Shown here: positions 1 to 5,489 of the stretch, piece by piece
Numbering within the stretch: position 1 is the stretch's first letter
Layout: each line of letters starts with the position of its first letter
NCBI GenBank assembly: GCA_026785875.1
Contig: JAJAZF010000085.1
Coordinates: 1-10,480, forward strand
DNA from: Chamaesiphon sp.
GTDB taxonomy: Bacteria; Cyanobacteriota; Cyanobacteriia; Cyanobacteriales; Chamaesiphonaceae
DNA: 10,480 bases
Reading direction: 5' to 3'
Made by a program: the position numbers and the translations under genes
Notes under the pieces: model-generated
Seen by the model: the letters and a program-made list of their open reading frames with translations, nothing else
What the model was told of the DNA's origin: nothing
The model's database searches: none

Positions 1-832
1 ACACAAACGGACTATCATCGATACACACAATTAATGGTGCTGGGAATCCATGTCGATACCTACTCCGCTCGATGGGACTGGCAAAATCCGGCAGATCTAC
101 CAAGCTCAAAGTGCCTGACTGAATATGCGATCGAAAAGATTGACCGATTGTTACAGGCGATTTACGTGCCTTGGTAGCAATTTCGCGGATACTATGTTGC
201 CCATTTAGCACAAATTGAAGGGCTTGATATGCAGATGGCGAAACTGTGCGCTGAAACTCACTCACAGCAACGATTTTGATGGCTCGATCGGGGAGAATAT
301 CTGTCAGTCCCGCCTGTTGCCATTGCTGCTGTCGTTGTACCGCTAAACCAAATGCTCGATCGATATCGATCAGCGTTAACTGAGGGCTGAGTTGCGCTTG
401 AGCCACCTGTTGGTAACTAACTGATTCGGCTTGAACGATATCAAACAGTACCTCGACAATCGTGGTTTGAATGTGCTCGATCGACGCATCGCGCTTAATT
501 CGACCTTGTTTAGCCCAATTAACTAGCAAATAATACTCCCAACAGCTATGGATCTCGGCTGGTGTCAATGCCGAAATATTTGTCAGCGCATCAATCCGCA
601 CTTGGAGATCCTCCGCCAAGCTGACATCTACACCCATAATCGTTGAATTTCTCACCCAACGGCGAATTGGATGGCTACCACCAGTAGCATAGAGGATGCG
701 ACCGAGGTAAATATAAAGGCACCACTCTTGCCCCGATGAACTTTTTAGTAAAACATGGCCACTGAAGTGTTGGTGTTTGATCTCACTCAACTGAGTAGCC
801 AAACACTCTAGCGTTATGTATTCAGCAACCAT
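1..832 (-). CDS. PatA/PixG-like response regulator, PATAN (DUF4388) region plus start of receiver domain (partial)
   Basis: The reading frame opens at ATG 832 and stays open to the window edge, giving 277 residues of an incomplete protein. The N-terminal part (about residues 1-110) resembles the PATAN/DUF4388 region of cyanobacterial PatA and PixG regulators, with the motif GQEWCLYIYLGRILYATGG around residues 32-50 and then HPIRRW. A helical linker region follows. Near the edge, PLIVCIDDSP (266-275) is the start of a CheY-type receiver domain, with the acidic pair D272-D273 that normally binds magnesium. The phosphorylated aspartate lies outside the window. Family members act in phosphorelays controlling phototaxis, pilus motility or heterocyst patterning; which of these applies here cannot be told. 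A possible weak ribosome site AAGG lies about 10 bases before the ATG. The gene is divergent from nblA and separated from it by 454 bases. Confidence 0.85.
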   Translation of the reverse strand, partial: MVAEYITLECLATQLSEIKHQHFSGHVLLKSSSGQEWCLYIYLGRILYATGGSHPIRRWVRNSTIMGVDVSLAEDLQVRIDALTNISALTPAEIHSCWEYYLLVNWAKQGRIKRDASIEHIQTTIVEVLFDIVQAESVSYQQVAQAQLSPQLTLIDIDRAFGLAVQRQQQWQQAGLTDILPDRAIKIVAVSEFQRTVSPSAYQALQFVLNGQHSIREIATKARKSPVTIGQSFRSHIQSGTLSLVDLPDFASPIERSRYRHGFPAPLIVCIDDSPFV

Positions 833-1017
833 TTAATTTTTCCCTTGTCAGCAGGTATCATTCGGGATTGGGGTTCGGGCTAATAATTTTGACGGGTTCC
901 GTACCACTAGTATGCCCACCGTCCCCCTCTTTTGCTCACAGTTAGAAATTAGGGGTGAGGTTTTTGGCTTTTTCCTGCGTCCTAATGCCCAAAGTCCGAT
1001 CTGTGACTTCTAACCAA

Positions 1018-1037
1018 TTGTCAAGGTATCTTGACAA
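1018..1037. repeat. Perfect 8-bp inverted repeat with 4-base loop, upstream of nblA
   Basis: TTGTCAAG (1018-1025) and CTTGACAA (1030-1037) are exact reverse complements separated by GTAT. Each arm carries TTGACA on one strand, so the dyad could serve as an operator or overlap a distal -35 element. No T-run follows, so it is not an intrinsic terminator. It lies about 250 bases before the nblA start. Confidence 0.6.
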
Positions 1038-1055
1038 AACTGAGATTTTGTTCAT

Positions 1056-1075
1056 TTCGAGCATTTTCGCTCGAA
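1056..1075. repeat. Perfect 7-bp inverted repeat with 6-base loop, upstream of nblA
   Basis: TTCGAGC (1056-1062) and GCTCGAA (1069-1075) are exact reverse complements around ATTTTC. The arms are GC-richer than the surrounding AT-rich DNA. Like the dyad at 1018 it spans exactly 20 bases, and the two centres lie 38 bases apart. It could be a hairpin in a long leader or a protein-binding site; the sequence does not decide. Confidence 0.55.
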
Positions 1076-1176
1076 TCAATTTGCTAAAAATTAAACTAAG
1101 CAGTGCCATCCGCCCATCCACATTAATTTATCTCGATGGGACTACTCCAAATCTACCGATTGACAGATCTACATCT

Positions 1177-1206
1177 TTGTCAAACAAATGTTATGCTTCT
1201 TAACAT
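1177..1206 (+). promoter_or_regulatory. Predicted sigma70-type promoter of nblA with overlapping dyad
   Basis: TTGTCA (1177-1182, 5 of 6 matches to the -35 consensus) is followed after 18 bases by TAACAT (1201-1206, 4 of 6 matches to the -10 consensus). The implied start near 1213 gives a leader of roughly 75 bases. A perfect inverted repeat, ATGTTA (1188-1193) and TAACAT (1201-1206) around 7 bases, covers the spacer and the -10 hexamer, which is a plausible place for a repressor or response regulator to bind. Confidence 0.5.
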
Positions 1207-1275
1207 ATAGATAGCAATCAAATTTCAATCGAACCAACTGTCCCCTGGAGGACGTTTTTGCTCAACCCCAATAGT

Positions 1276-1280
1276 AGGAG
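1276..1280 (+). promoter_or_regulatory. Ribosome binding site of nblA
   Basis: AGGAG lies 6 bases before the ATG at 1287 and fixes the start. It is one of the few clear Shine-Dalgarno sites in the window. A second GGAGG at 1247-1251 has no sensible start codon after it. Confidence 0.8.
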
Positions 1281-1286
1281 TGAACT

Positions 1287-1487
1287 ATGTCTAAATCTTC
1301 TGAATTATCTTTGGAACAACAATTTAGCATTCGATCGTTCGAGCACCAAGTCAAAGACATGAATCAGGCACAGGCGCAAGAATTCCTTGTCAACCTGTAC
1401 ACACAAATGATGATGCAGGAAAATAGCTACAAAAACTTGCTCAAACATCAGTGGGGAATGGACGAACCCAGTCAGCAAGCAGCTTAG
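1287..1487 (+). CDS. nblA: NblA, phycobilisome degradation protein
   Basis: The 66-residue product matches the NblA family in length and layout. It has the conserved block LSLEQQFSIRSFEHQV (residues 8-23), the central QAQEFLVNLYTQMMMQE segment, and the C-terminal LLKHQWGMD. NblA is a small helical adaptor that binds phycobiliproteins and directs the phycobilisome to Clp-type proteolysis during nitrogen or sulfur starvation, which bleaches the cells. The gene stands alone, with its own predicted promoter and a strong AGGAG site. Control by stress regulators such as NblR or NtcA is known for other members, but no clear NtcA box was seen here. Identification is by direct recognition of the family. 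Confidence 0.96.
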   Translation: MSKSSELSLEQQFSIRSFEHQVKDMNQAQAQEFLVNLYTQMMMQENSYKNLLKHQWGMDEPSQQAA

Positions 1488-1519
1488 TCATCAGTTAAGA
1501 GTTAATTTAATGTCGCAGA

Positions 1520-1675
1520 CTAGCGACCTCCCTCTCTGTCTAGACGCACGGCTTGCAGTCTGCCATAGCAGTCGATAAGGTGGGGATTGGGGCGCAAACT
1601 GTTTGACATCAACAGATCTGTAAGATCTAGCTCAGACATCTTACTGTCATCAAAAAAATCGTCATACTTAGTCAT
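1520..1675 (-). CDS. Possible small protein, 51 residues, unknown function
   Basis: The minus strand has an intact frame from ATG 1675 to TAG 1520. The product starts MTKYDDFFDDSKMSELDLTD, a strongly acidic N-terminal half, and ends in a basic tail with LRPNPHLIDCYGRLQAVRL. That composition is protein-like and not low-complexity, and the frame fills most of the otherwise empty gap between nblA and the oxidoreductase gene. Against it: there is no Shine-Dalgarno site before the ATG and no recognised family. It would run antisense to, and converge with, nblA. I call it a tentative gene. Confidence 0.35.
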   Translation of the reverse strand: MTKYDDFFDDSKMSELDLTDLLMSNSLRPNPHLIDCYGRLQAVRLDREGGR

Positions 1676-1688
1676 GTTGTTAAAAATG

Positions 1689-1748
1689 TCACTATTCACT
1701 ATTCCCGCTCCCCAGACTTAGGCAAGAAGTTTATAGTGTCAGAGCGGG
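1689..1748. repeat. Heptamer tandem repeat and 7-bp inverted repeat before the oxidoreductase gene
   Basis: TCACTAT occurs twice in tandem (1689-1702), like the short heptanucleotide repeats common between cyanobacterial genes. Just after it, CCCGCTC (1704-1710) is the exact reverse complement of GAGCGGG (1742-1748), with 31 bases between. A TATAGT hexamer (1732-1737) within the loop could be a -10 box for the downstream gene, but no good -35 partner is present. Confidence 0.35.
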
Positions 1749-1817
1749 TGCTGGTTGTACAATGGTCGAAATTGTGGTTACTCACAGCCACGGTCAAAGT
1801 ATCTACACAGCTATCTT

Positions 1818-2942
1818 ATGTTTGATTGTATTATTGTCGGTGCTGGCCCTGCTGGAGGCAGTGCAGCTTACCATCTAGCCAAGCAAGGTAGATCGGTCTT
1901 AATTTTAGAAAAAGATGCTTTGCCTCGATACAAACCTTGCGGTGGCGGTGTATCGCCAGCGATCGCGCAGTGGTTTGATTTTGATTTTAGCCCCGCAATT
2001 TCCTGCCGAGTAGACACATTGCGATACACCTTGAATTTAGAAGATCCGGTGGATGTCAAGCTGGAAAATCAAGAGCCGATTTGGATGGTAAAAAGAGATG
2101 TCTTCGACCATTTTCTCGTTCAACAAGCCCAAAAACATGGTGCCGAACTTCGAGACAACGAGCAGGTGACTGGGATCGAATTTAAAGTCGATCGCTGGCA
2201 GGTAAATACAGGCAATGGTAGCGTTGAAGCTAAATACTTAATCGCTGCTGATGGTGCCAAAGGTAATATGGCAAAATGGTTGGGTTTCAAAGATCGCAAA
2301 CGTCGTTTAGCGGGTGCACTAGAAGTAGATACCACTAGCGAAAATGTGGTGAATACAATTAACTTTGAGTTTGGATTAGTTAAAAACGGTTATATTTGGA
2401 ACTTCCCTAAAGCCGATGGTTACTCGATCGGCATTGGTACTTTTCGAGGCGGTGAAGCTCAAGACTTCAAGAAAATTCTCGATGTTTATGGCAAAGGTGC
2501 ATTTGGCATAGATATCAATAACTTCACACAATACGGACATCCGCTCTGTCTCTGGGATGGCGATCAAAAACTGCATACCCAAAATGCCGTCTTAGCTGGA
2601 GAAGCCGCCTGTGTCGTCGATCCGATGACGGCTGAAGGTATTCGTCCATCAATTTTTTCGGGAATTAAGGCGGCTGAGGCGATTCATTCGGCACTCAGTG
2701 GTACCAGCAACGCTTTAGAGAAGTATACTGAAACAATGGCGACCGAATGGGGCGCGGACATGAAATGGGCGCAACGTCTGGCTACTGCTTTCTATCAATT
2801 CCCCAAGGTGAGCTATAAAGCGGCGGTAAAGCGTCCCTCGGCTAGTATGACGATGGCAAGAGTTCTGGCTGGAGAACTCAGCTATTCTGACATCGCTGGC
2901 AAAGCGATTAAGAAATTGAGCGGGAGTCTGTTTGGGAAATAA
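1818..2942 (+). CDS. Geranylgeranyl-reductase-family FAD-dependent oxidoreductase
   Basis: The frame extends upstream to a TTG at 1755, but I chose ATG 1818 (374 residues) because the product then begins MFDCIIVGAGPAGG, the usual N-terminal start of the family. Visible motifs: the FAD-binding GxGxxG at 8-13 with E31 closing the Rossmann fold; KPCGGG at 39-44; ADGAKG at 144-149; GYIWNFPK at 191-198; and GEAACVVDPMTAEGI at 261-275. That last motif usually reads GDAA, so the acidic residue is Glu instead of Asp. Relatives include ChlP/BchP, which reduce the geranylgeranyl chain for chlorophyll and tocopherol, and archaeal lipid reductases. This protein is shorter than typical ChlP and lacks its usual N-terminus, so I assign the family but not the substrate. 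No clear ribosome site precedes either start. Confidence 0.85.
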   Translation: MFDCIIVGAGPAGGSAAYHLAKQGRSVLILEKDALPRYKPCGGGVSPAIAQWFDFDFSPAISCRVDTLRYTLNLEDPVDVKLENQEPIWMVKRDVFDHFLVQQAQKHGAELRDNEQVTGIEFKVDRWQVNTGNGSVEAKYLIAADGAKGNMAKWLGFKDRKRRLAGALEVDTTSENVVNTINFEFGLVKNGYIWNFPKADGYSIGIGTFRGGEAQDFKKILDVYGKGAFGIDINNFTQYGHPLCLWDGDQKLHTQNAVLAGEAACVVDPMTAEGIRPSIFSGIKAAEAIHSALSGTSNALEKYTETMATEWGADMKWAQRLATAFYQFPKVSYKAAVKRPSASMTMARVLAGELSYSDIAGKAIKKLSGSLFGK

Positions 2943-3101
2943 CGAATTTCGATTGAGTTCCAACTCCCTGTGAAACCTCACCCCAAGTCAAAGTTAGATT
3001 TAGGGGACTAGACTTTTGAGAGATCCTCTAATCTTTGAACCCTAATCCCTAACTCATTGTCATCCTCAGCGCATATCCTCCTCAACCAGGCACTTACTTA
3101 T

Positions 3102-3593
3102 ATGGCTTCTACATTCTCTTTTGATATTGTCAGTGATTTCGACAGGCAGGAACTAGTCAATGCTCTCGATCAAACCAATCGCGAAATTATCAGTCGTTAC
3201 GATCTCAAAGATACCCAGACGACCGTCGAACTAGCTGAAGATAAGATTACCATTAATACTTCCAGTGAAATGACGCTCACTGCCGTTCATGATATGCTTC
3301 AAAGTAAAGCAATCAAACGCAATCTATCACTAAAAATCTTTGACTACGGCACGATAGAATCAGCAAGTGGTAATCGGGTGCGTCAAGAAGTCACCCTCAA
3401 AAAAGGTCTTAGTCAAGAGATTGCCAAACAAATTTCTAAGTTAATTCGGGACGAGTTTAAAAAAGTTCAACCCTCAATTCAAGGCGATGTCGTCCGCGTC
3501 ACCGCCAAGGATAAAGATGAGCTACAAGGTGTAATGCAGCGAATGAAACAGGAAGATTTACCTGTGGCACTGCAATTTACAAATTATCGCTAA
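3102..3593 (+). CDS. yajQ: YajQ family (DUF520) nucleotide-binding protein
   Basis: From ATG 3102 the product is 163 residues, the size of E. coli YajQ, and begins MASTFSFDIVSDFDRQELVNA, the conserved start of the family. An upstream TTG at 3057 would add 15 residues with no family match, so I reject it. Conserved segments include NREIISRYDLKDT (residues 27-39), the EVTLKKGLSQEIAKQI block and a C-terminal LPVALQFTNYR. YajQ proteins fold as two ferredoxin-like domains. Members in Xanthomonas and Pseudomonas bind cyclic di-GMP and others have been reported to bind RNA; the role in cyanobacteria is unclear. The 159-base gap after the oxidoreductase gene and the absence of a strong promoter leave co-transcription open. 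Confidence 0.92.
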   Translation: MASTFSFDIVSDFDRQELVNALDQTNREIISRYDLKDTQTTVELAEDKITINTSSEMTLTAVHDMLQSKAIKRNLSLKIFDYGTIESASGNRVRQEVTLKKGLSQEIAKQISKLIRDEFKKVQPSIQGDVVRVTAKDKDELQGVMQRMKQEDLPVALQFTNYR

Positions 3594-3652
3594 AATCATT
3601 GTCACCCTTCAGCAAATAGCTATCTTATCGACTGGGAACTAGTCCTTTGTGA

Positions 3653-3698
3653 AGATTGTAGCTAAATCAGTCCCTAAATTAGGCAATAACTACAATCT
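3653..3698. repeat. 9-bp perfect inverted repeat with nested palindrome, between yajQ and the TIGR04255 gene
   Basis: AGATTGTAG (3653-3661) and CTACAATCT (3690-3698) are exact reverse complements with 28 bases between them. Inside that loop, CCTAA-A-TTAGG (3673-3683) is itself a perfect dyad. No T-run follows on the plus strand, so it is not a standard terminator of yajQ. It ends where the -35 region of the next promoter would start, which fits an operator for the three-gene cassette. Confidence 0.55.
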
Positions 3699-3721
3699 CC
3701 AGATCCAAGAGTCTCGATCGC

Positions 3722-3727
3722 TATAAT
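3722..3727 (+). promoter_or_regulatory. Perfect -10 box (TATAAT) before the three-gene cassette
   Basis: TATAAT matches the sigma70 -10 consensus exactly. At the standard 17-base distance the -35 position (3699-3704) reads CCAGAT, a poor match, so the promoter may need an activator or be weak. A start near 3734 would leave a leader of about 55 bases before ATG 3789 and would exclude the earlier ATG at 3726, which overlaps the box. Confidence 0.5.
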
Positions 3728-3788
3728 GGTTGTAAAGATCGGGCATCATCCTATTGCCACTAGATCTATCCAGATTTACAATATATGT

Positions 3789-4538
3789 ATGGAGAAAACT
3801 AGATACTACTCACGATCGCCTATTGTTGAAGCAAGGATTGACATCAAGGTGCAATGCTCACCAGAAGTGGAAGTTGCTCACTTATTGAAGATAGCGACTG
3901 AGATCGAATCCGAGTATGAAATTCGAGAACAAGTATTCAATCTCCAAAACAGTCTTACTGTTGAAGGCACTAGTAATACTGTTTTAAGTAGTAGCTTTAG
4001 TAACAATCCAGTCGGATACGGCTTTGTGAGCAATGATAAACAGAGTGCGATTCAAGCTCGCTTAGATGGATTTACCTTTAGTCATTTTATCCCCTATCCA
4101 GGTTGGGATAGATTTAAAGAGGTAGGTTTAAAGTTCTGGGATATTTATCGCCAAATTACCAATCCGATTAGCATTGATAGTGTAGCTATAAGATATATCA
4201 ACAGGATCGATATTCCACTGCAAGGGATCGAACTTAAAGATTATTTTAGGACTGTACCTGAAATATCTCCAGAGTTACCAGCAGTTCTGGATACCTACAT
4301 GATGCACTTACAAATGCCCATAACGGAAATCGATTCAACCGTTCATATTATCCAAGCAAGGATACCATCACCTTCGCCAGAGATAGTCTCGATCGCCCTA
4401 GATATTAATATTATCAAACAGGGTACAATAGCCCAAGAGACAGAAGATATCTTAGCTACTCTCAATCTGATTCATACTCATACAGACAGCGTGTTTGAAG
4501 CATCTATTACCGACCGAACTAGGGAGTTAATAAAATAA
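3789..4538 (+). CDS. TIGR04255 family protein, first gene of a three-gene cassette
   Basis: I place the start at ATG 3789 (249 residues). The product then begins MEKTRYYSRSPIVEARIDI, matching the PPIVEA-type opening of this family, whereas the ATG at 3726 overlaps the -10 box. Further family-like features are GFTFSHFIPYPGWDRFKE (residues about 93-110), the central SVAIRYINRIDIP (about 131-143) and the closing LNLIHTHTDSVFEASITD (about 224-241). TIGR04255 proteins are sporadically distributed across bacteria and their function is unknown. The TAA stop overlaps the next ATG (TAATG), so the two genes are probably translationally coupled and their products may act together. No signal peptide or membrane segment is visible, so the protein is probably cytoplasmic. 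Confidence 0.8.
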   Translation: MEKTRYYSRSPIVEARIDIKVQCSPEVEVAHLLKIATEIESEYEIREQVFNLQNSLTVEGTSNTVLSSSFSNNPVGYGFVSNDKQSAIQARLDGFTFSHFIPYPGWDRFKEVGLKFWDIYRQITNPISIDSVAIRYINRIDIPLQGIELKDYFRTVPEISPELPAVLDTYMMHLQMPITEIDSTVHIIQARIPSPSPEIVSIALDINIIKQGTIAQETEDILATLNLIHTHTDSVFEASITDRTRELIK

Positions 4539-5086
4539 TGGCAACAATTACTTCTTTTTCCTCAAATTCAAATGTCTATTCAGATAACTTATACAGCTAT
4601 TTAGATAATCCGCCTGAGCTACTTCGTAATAGTTACGAGTTAGTTCAGATAAATACTTTAAACATCTGTTCTTCACCAGTACCTGAAAAATCTTTTGACT
4701 GGAAAGACAATCAAAATGCTTTTCAACGACTAGTACATTTAGCTGATTTGCCAGATAAATGGGATGGATATAGTGCCCCCAAGTTCTCTCGTCATCAGAT
4801 TAACCGAGCGATTGAGATATTTCAGTCAATTCAGGATTACTCAAAAGAATTTAAGATTGATTGGAAAAAAATTGAGCCTTTTATTGCTCCTAGCTCAAAT
4901 GGAAGTATATTATTTGAGTGGTCTGGTAAACGGTTCGCTCTGAGAAATTTAGAAATTTATGTTCCGCTAGAAATTAAGCAATCGCTGGAGTATCTCAAGA
5001 CAGATATTGGACTGAATCATGACATAGAAGGAGAGTTTCAGGCTAGTCAAATCAGCGATTTACTAGACTGGTTAGTTAAAATCTAG
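4538..5086 (+). CDS. Uncharacterised protein, second gene of the TIGR04255 cassette
   Basis: The 182-residue product has no domain I can name with confidence. It has two well-marked segments: LPDKWDGYSAP (residues 71-81) followed by a helix RHQINRAIEIFQSI, and IEPFIAPSSNGSILFEWSGK (112-131) followed by LEIYVPLE. The pattern of a WDG-Y-x-A-P motif, then a helix, then a P-x-x-x-G-S-I-x-x-E-W strand motif is one I associate with small hypothetical proteins encoded beside TIGR04255 genes, but that is recollection, not a search. The first 50 residues are serine- and asparagine-rich and probably flexible. The start overlaps the upstream stop by one base; the third gene begins 10 bases after its TAG. 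No ribosome site is seen, which fits coupled translation. Confidence 0.75.
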   Translation: MATITSFSSNSNVYSDNLYSYLDNPPELLRNSYELVQINTLNICSSPVPEKSFDWKDNQNAFQRLVHLADLPDKWDGYSAPKFSRHQINRAIEIFQSIQDYSKEFKIDWKKIEPFIAPSSNGSILFEWSGKRFALRNLEIYVPLEIKQSLEYLKTDIGLNHDIEGEFQASQISDLLDWLVKI

Positions 5087-5096
5087 TATTTGATAA

Positions 5097-5462
5097 ATGT
5101 CCGATCCCCATCAAACTAAGCCAGAAGATCGACTGTTGAGGTGGTTACATCCAGGACAATTTAACTGGGAAGAAAATAGACCGACCTCAGCAGCTTTTAA
5201 AGATCCAGAAATGTCTGTAGATATTCTCAGCATAACAACAGTACCTGAAAGCTACGAAAGAGCCAAAAAACTTGGTAAAAATGCTGTAGCATCTTTCAGT
5301 TATCAACAGGTTATCGAACTGGGACTAGAAGTAAAGCACGATCCAATTGAAGGCAATGATGCTCATGCTTTAGTACTAGGAAAAAAGACTAACTCAATTT
5401 CTAAAAAATTAGCTAGTAGCTGTCAAGTGGAAGTTTATCCACCTGAGAATATTTCAAAATAG
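5097..5462 (+). CDS. Uncharacterised protein, third gene of the TIGR04255 cassette
   Basis: The 121-residue product has no named domain that I recognise. Notable segments are LLRWLHPGQF (residues 13-22), RPTSAAFKDPEMSVDI (28-43) and DPIEGNDAHALVLGKK (82-97). The last carries an N-x-A-H-A pattern whose histidine could be functional, though I cannot assign a reaction. The N-terminal half (R-W-x-H-P, then R-P-[ST]-S-A-A-F, then S-V-D) looks conserved rather than random. It lies 10 bases after the second gene and is presumably co-transcribed. It ends 27 bases before the convergent lysA gene. The last 13 codons contain one copy of a 14-base direct repeat whose second copy lies just after the stop. 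Confidence 0.75.
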   Translation: MSDPHQTKPEDRLLRWLHPGQFNWEENRPTSAAFKDPEMSVDILSITTVPESYERAKKLGKNAVASFSYQQVIELGLEVKHDPIEGNDAHALVLGKKTNSISKKLASSCQVEVYPPENISK

Positions 5463-5483
5463 ATGGAGTAAGTGGAAGTTTAT
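5425..5483. repeat. 14-base direct repeat spanning the end of the third cassette gene
   Basis: AAGTGGAAGTTTAT occurs at 5425-5438, inside the last codons of the third cassette gene, and again at 5470-5483, in the spacer before lysA. The copies are exactly 45 bases apart. A repeat of this length this close is unlikely by chance and suggests a small local duplication or past slippage. The second copy also forms a weak imperfect stem (GTGGAAGT with ACTTCAC) between the two converging genes. Confidence 0.5.
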
Positions 5484-5489
5484 TAATAT

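Larger units (their letters stand above)
833..1286. other. Intergenic region between the PatA-like gene and nblA
   Basis: This 454-base divergent spacer holds no convincing gene. An 82-codon GTG-initiated frame (955-1203) crosses it, but its product has no recognisable domain and it runs through all the dyads, so I treat it as chance. What the spacer does hold is three inverted repeats (1018-1037, 1056-1075, 1188-1206), a promoter-like pair at 1177-1206 and a ribosome binding site for nblA. I looked for an NtcA box (GTA-N8-TAC), which is common upstream of nitrogen-controlled nblA genes, and saw no good match. Confidence 0.7.

Noticed and set aside
955..1203. An 82-codon plus-strand frame starting GTG upstream of nblA
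   Set aside because: No recognisable domain and no ribosome site. It runs through all three dyads and ends inside the predicted nblA promoter, so a regulatory reading of this DNA is better supported.
833..1286. NtcA box upstream of nblA
   Set aside because: Looked for GTA-N8-TAC and near variants on both strands; none found at a promoter-like distance.
1755..1817. N-terminal extension of the oxidoreductase from TTG 1755
   Set aside because: The extra 21 residues have no family counterpart, and MFDCIIVGAGPAG at ATG 1818 is the standard beginning of the FAD fold.
3057..3101. N-terminal extension of YajQ from TTG 3057
   Set aside because: ATG 3102 gives exactly the usual 163 residues and the conserved family start.
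3726..3788. Earlier ATG for the TIGR04255 gene
   Set aside because: It overlaps the perfect TATAAT box, and the added 21 residues do not match the family start, which is well matched from ATG 3789.
5463..5489. Bidirectional intrinsic terminator between the cassette and lysA
   Set aside because: The stem GTGGAAGT with ACTTCAC needs a bulge, is AT-rich, overlaps the lysA stop and has no clear T-run.
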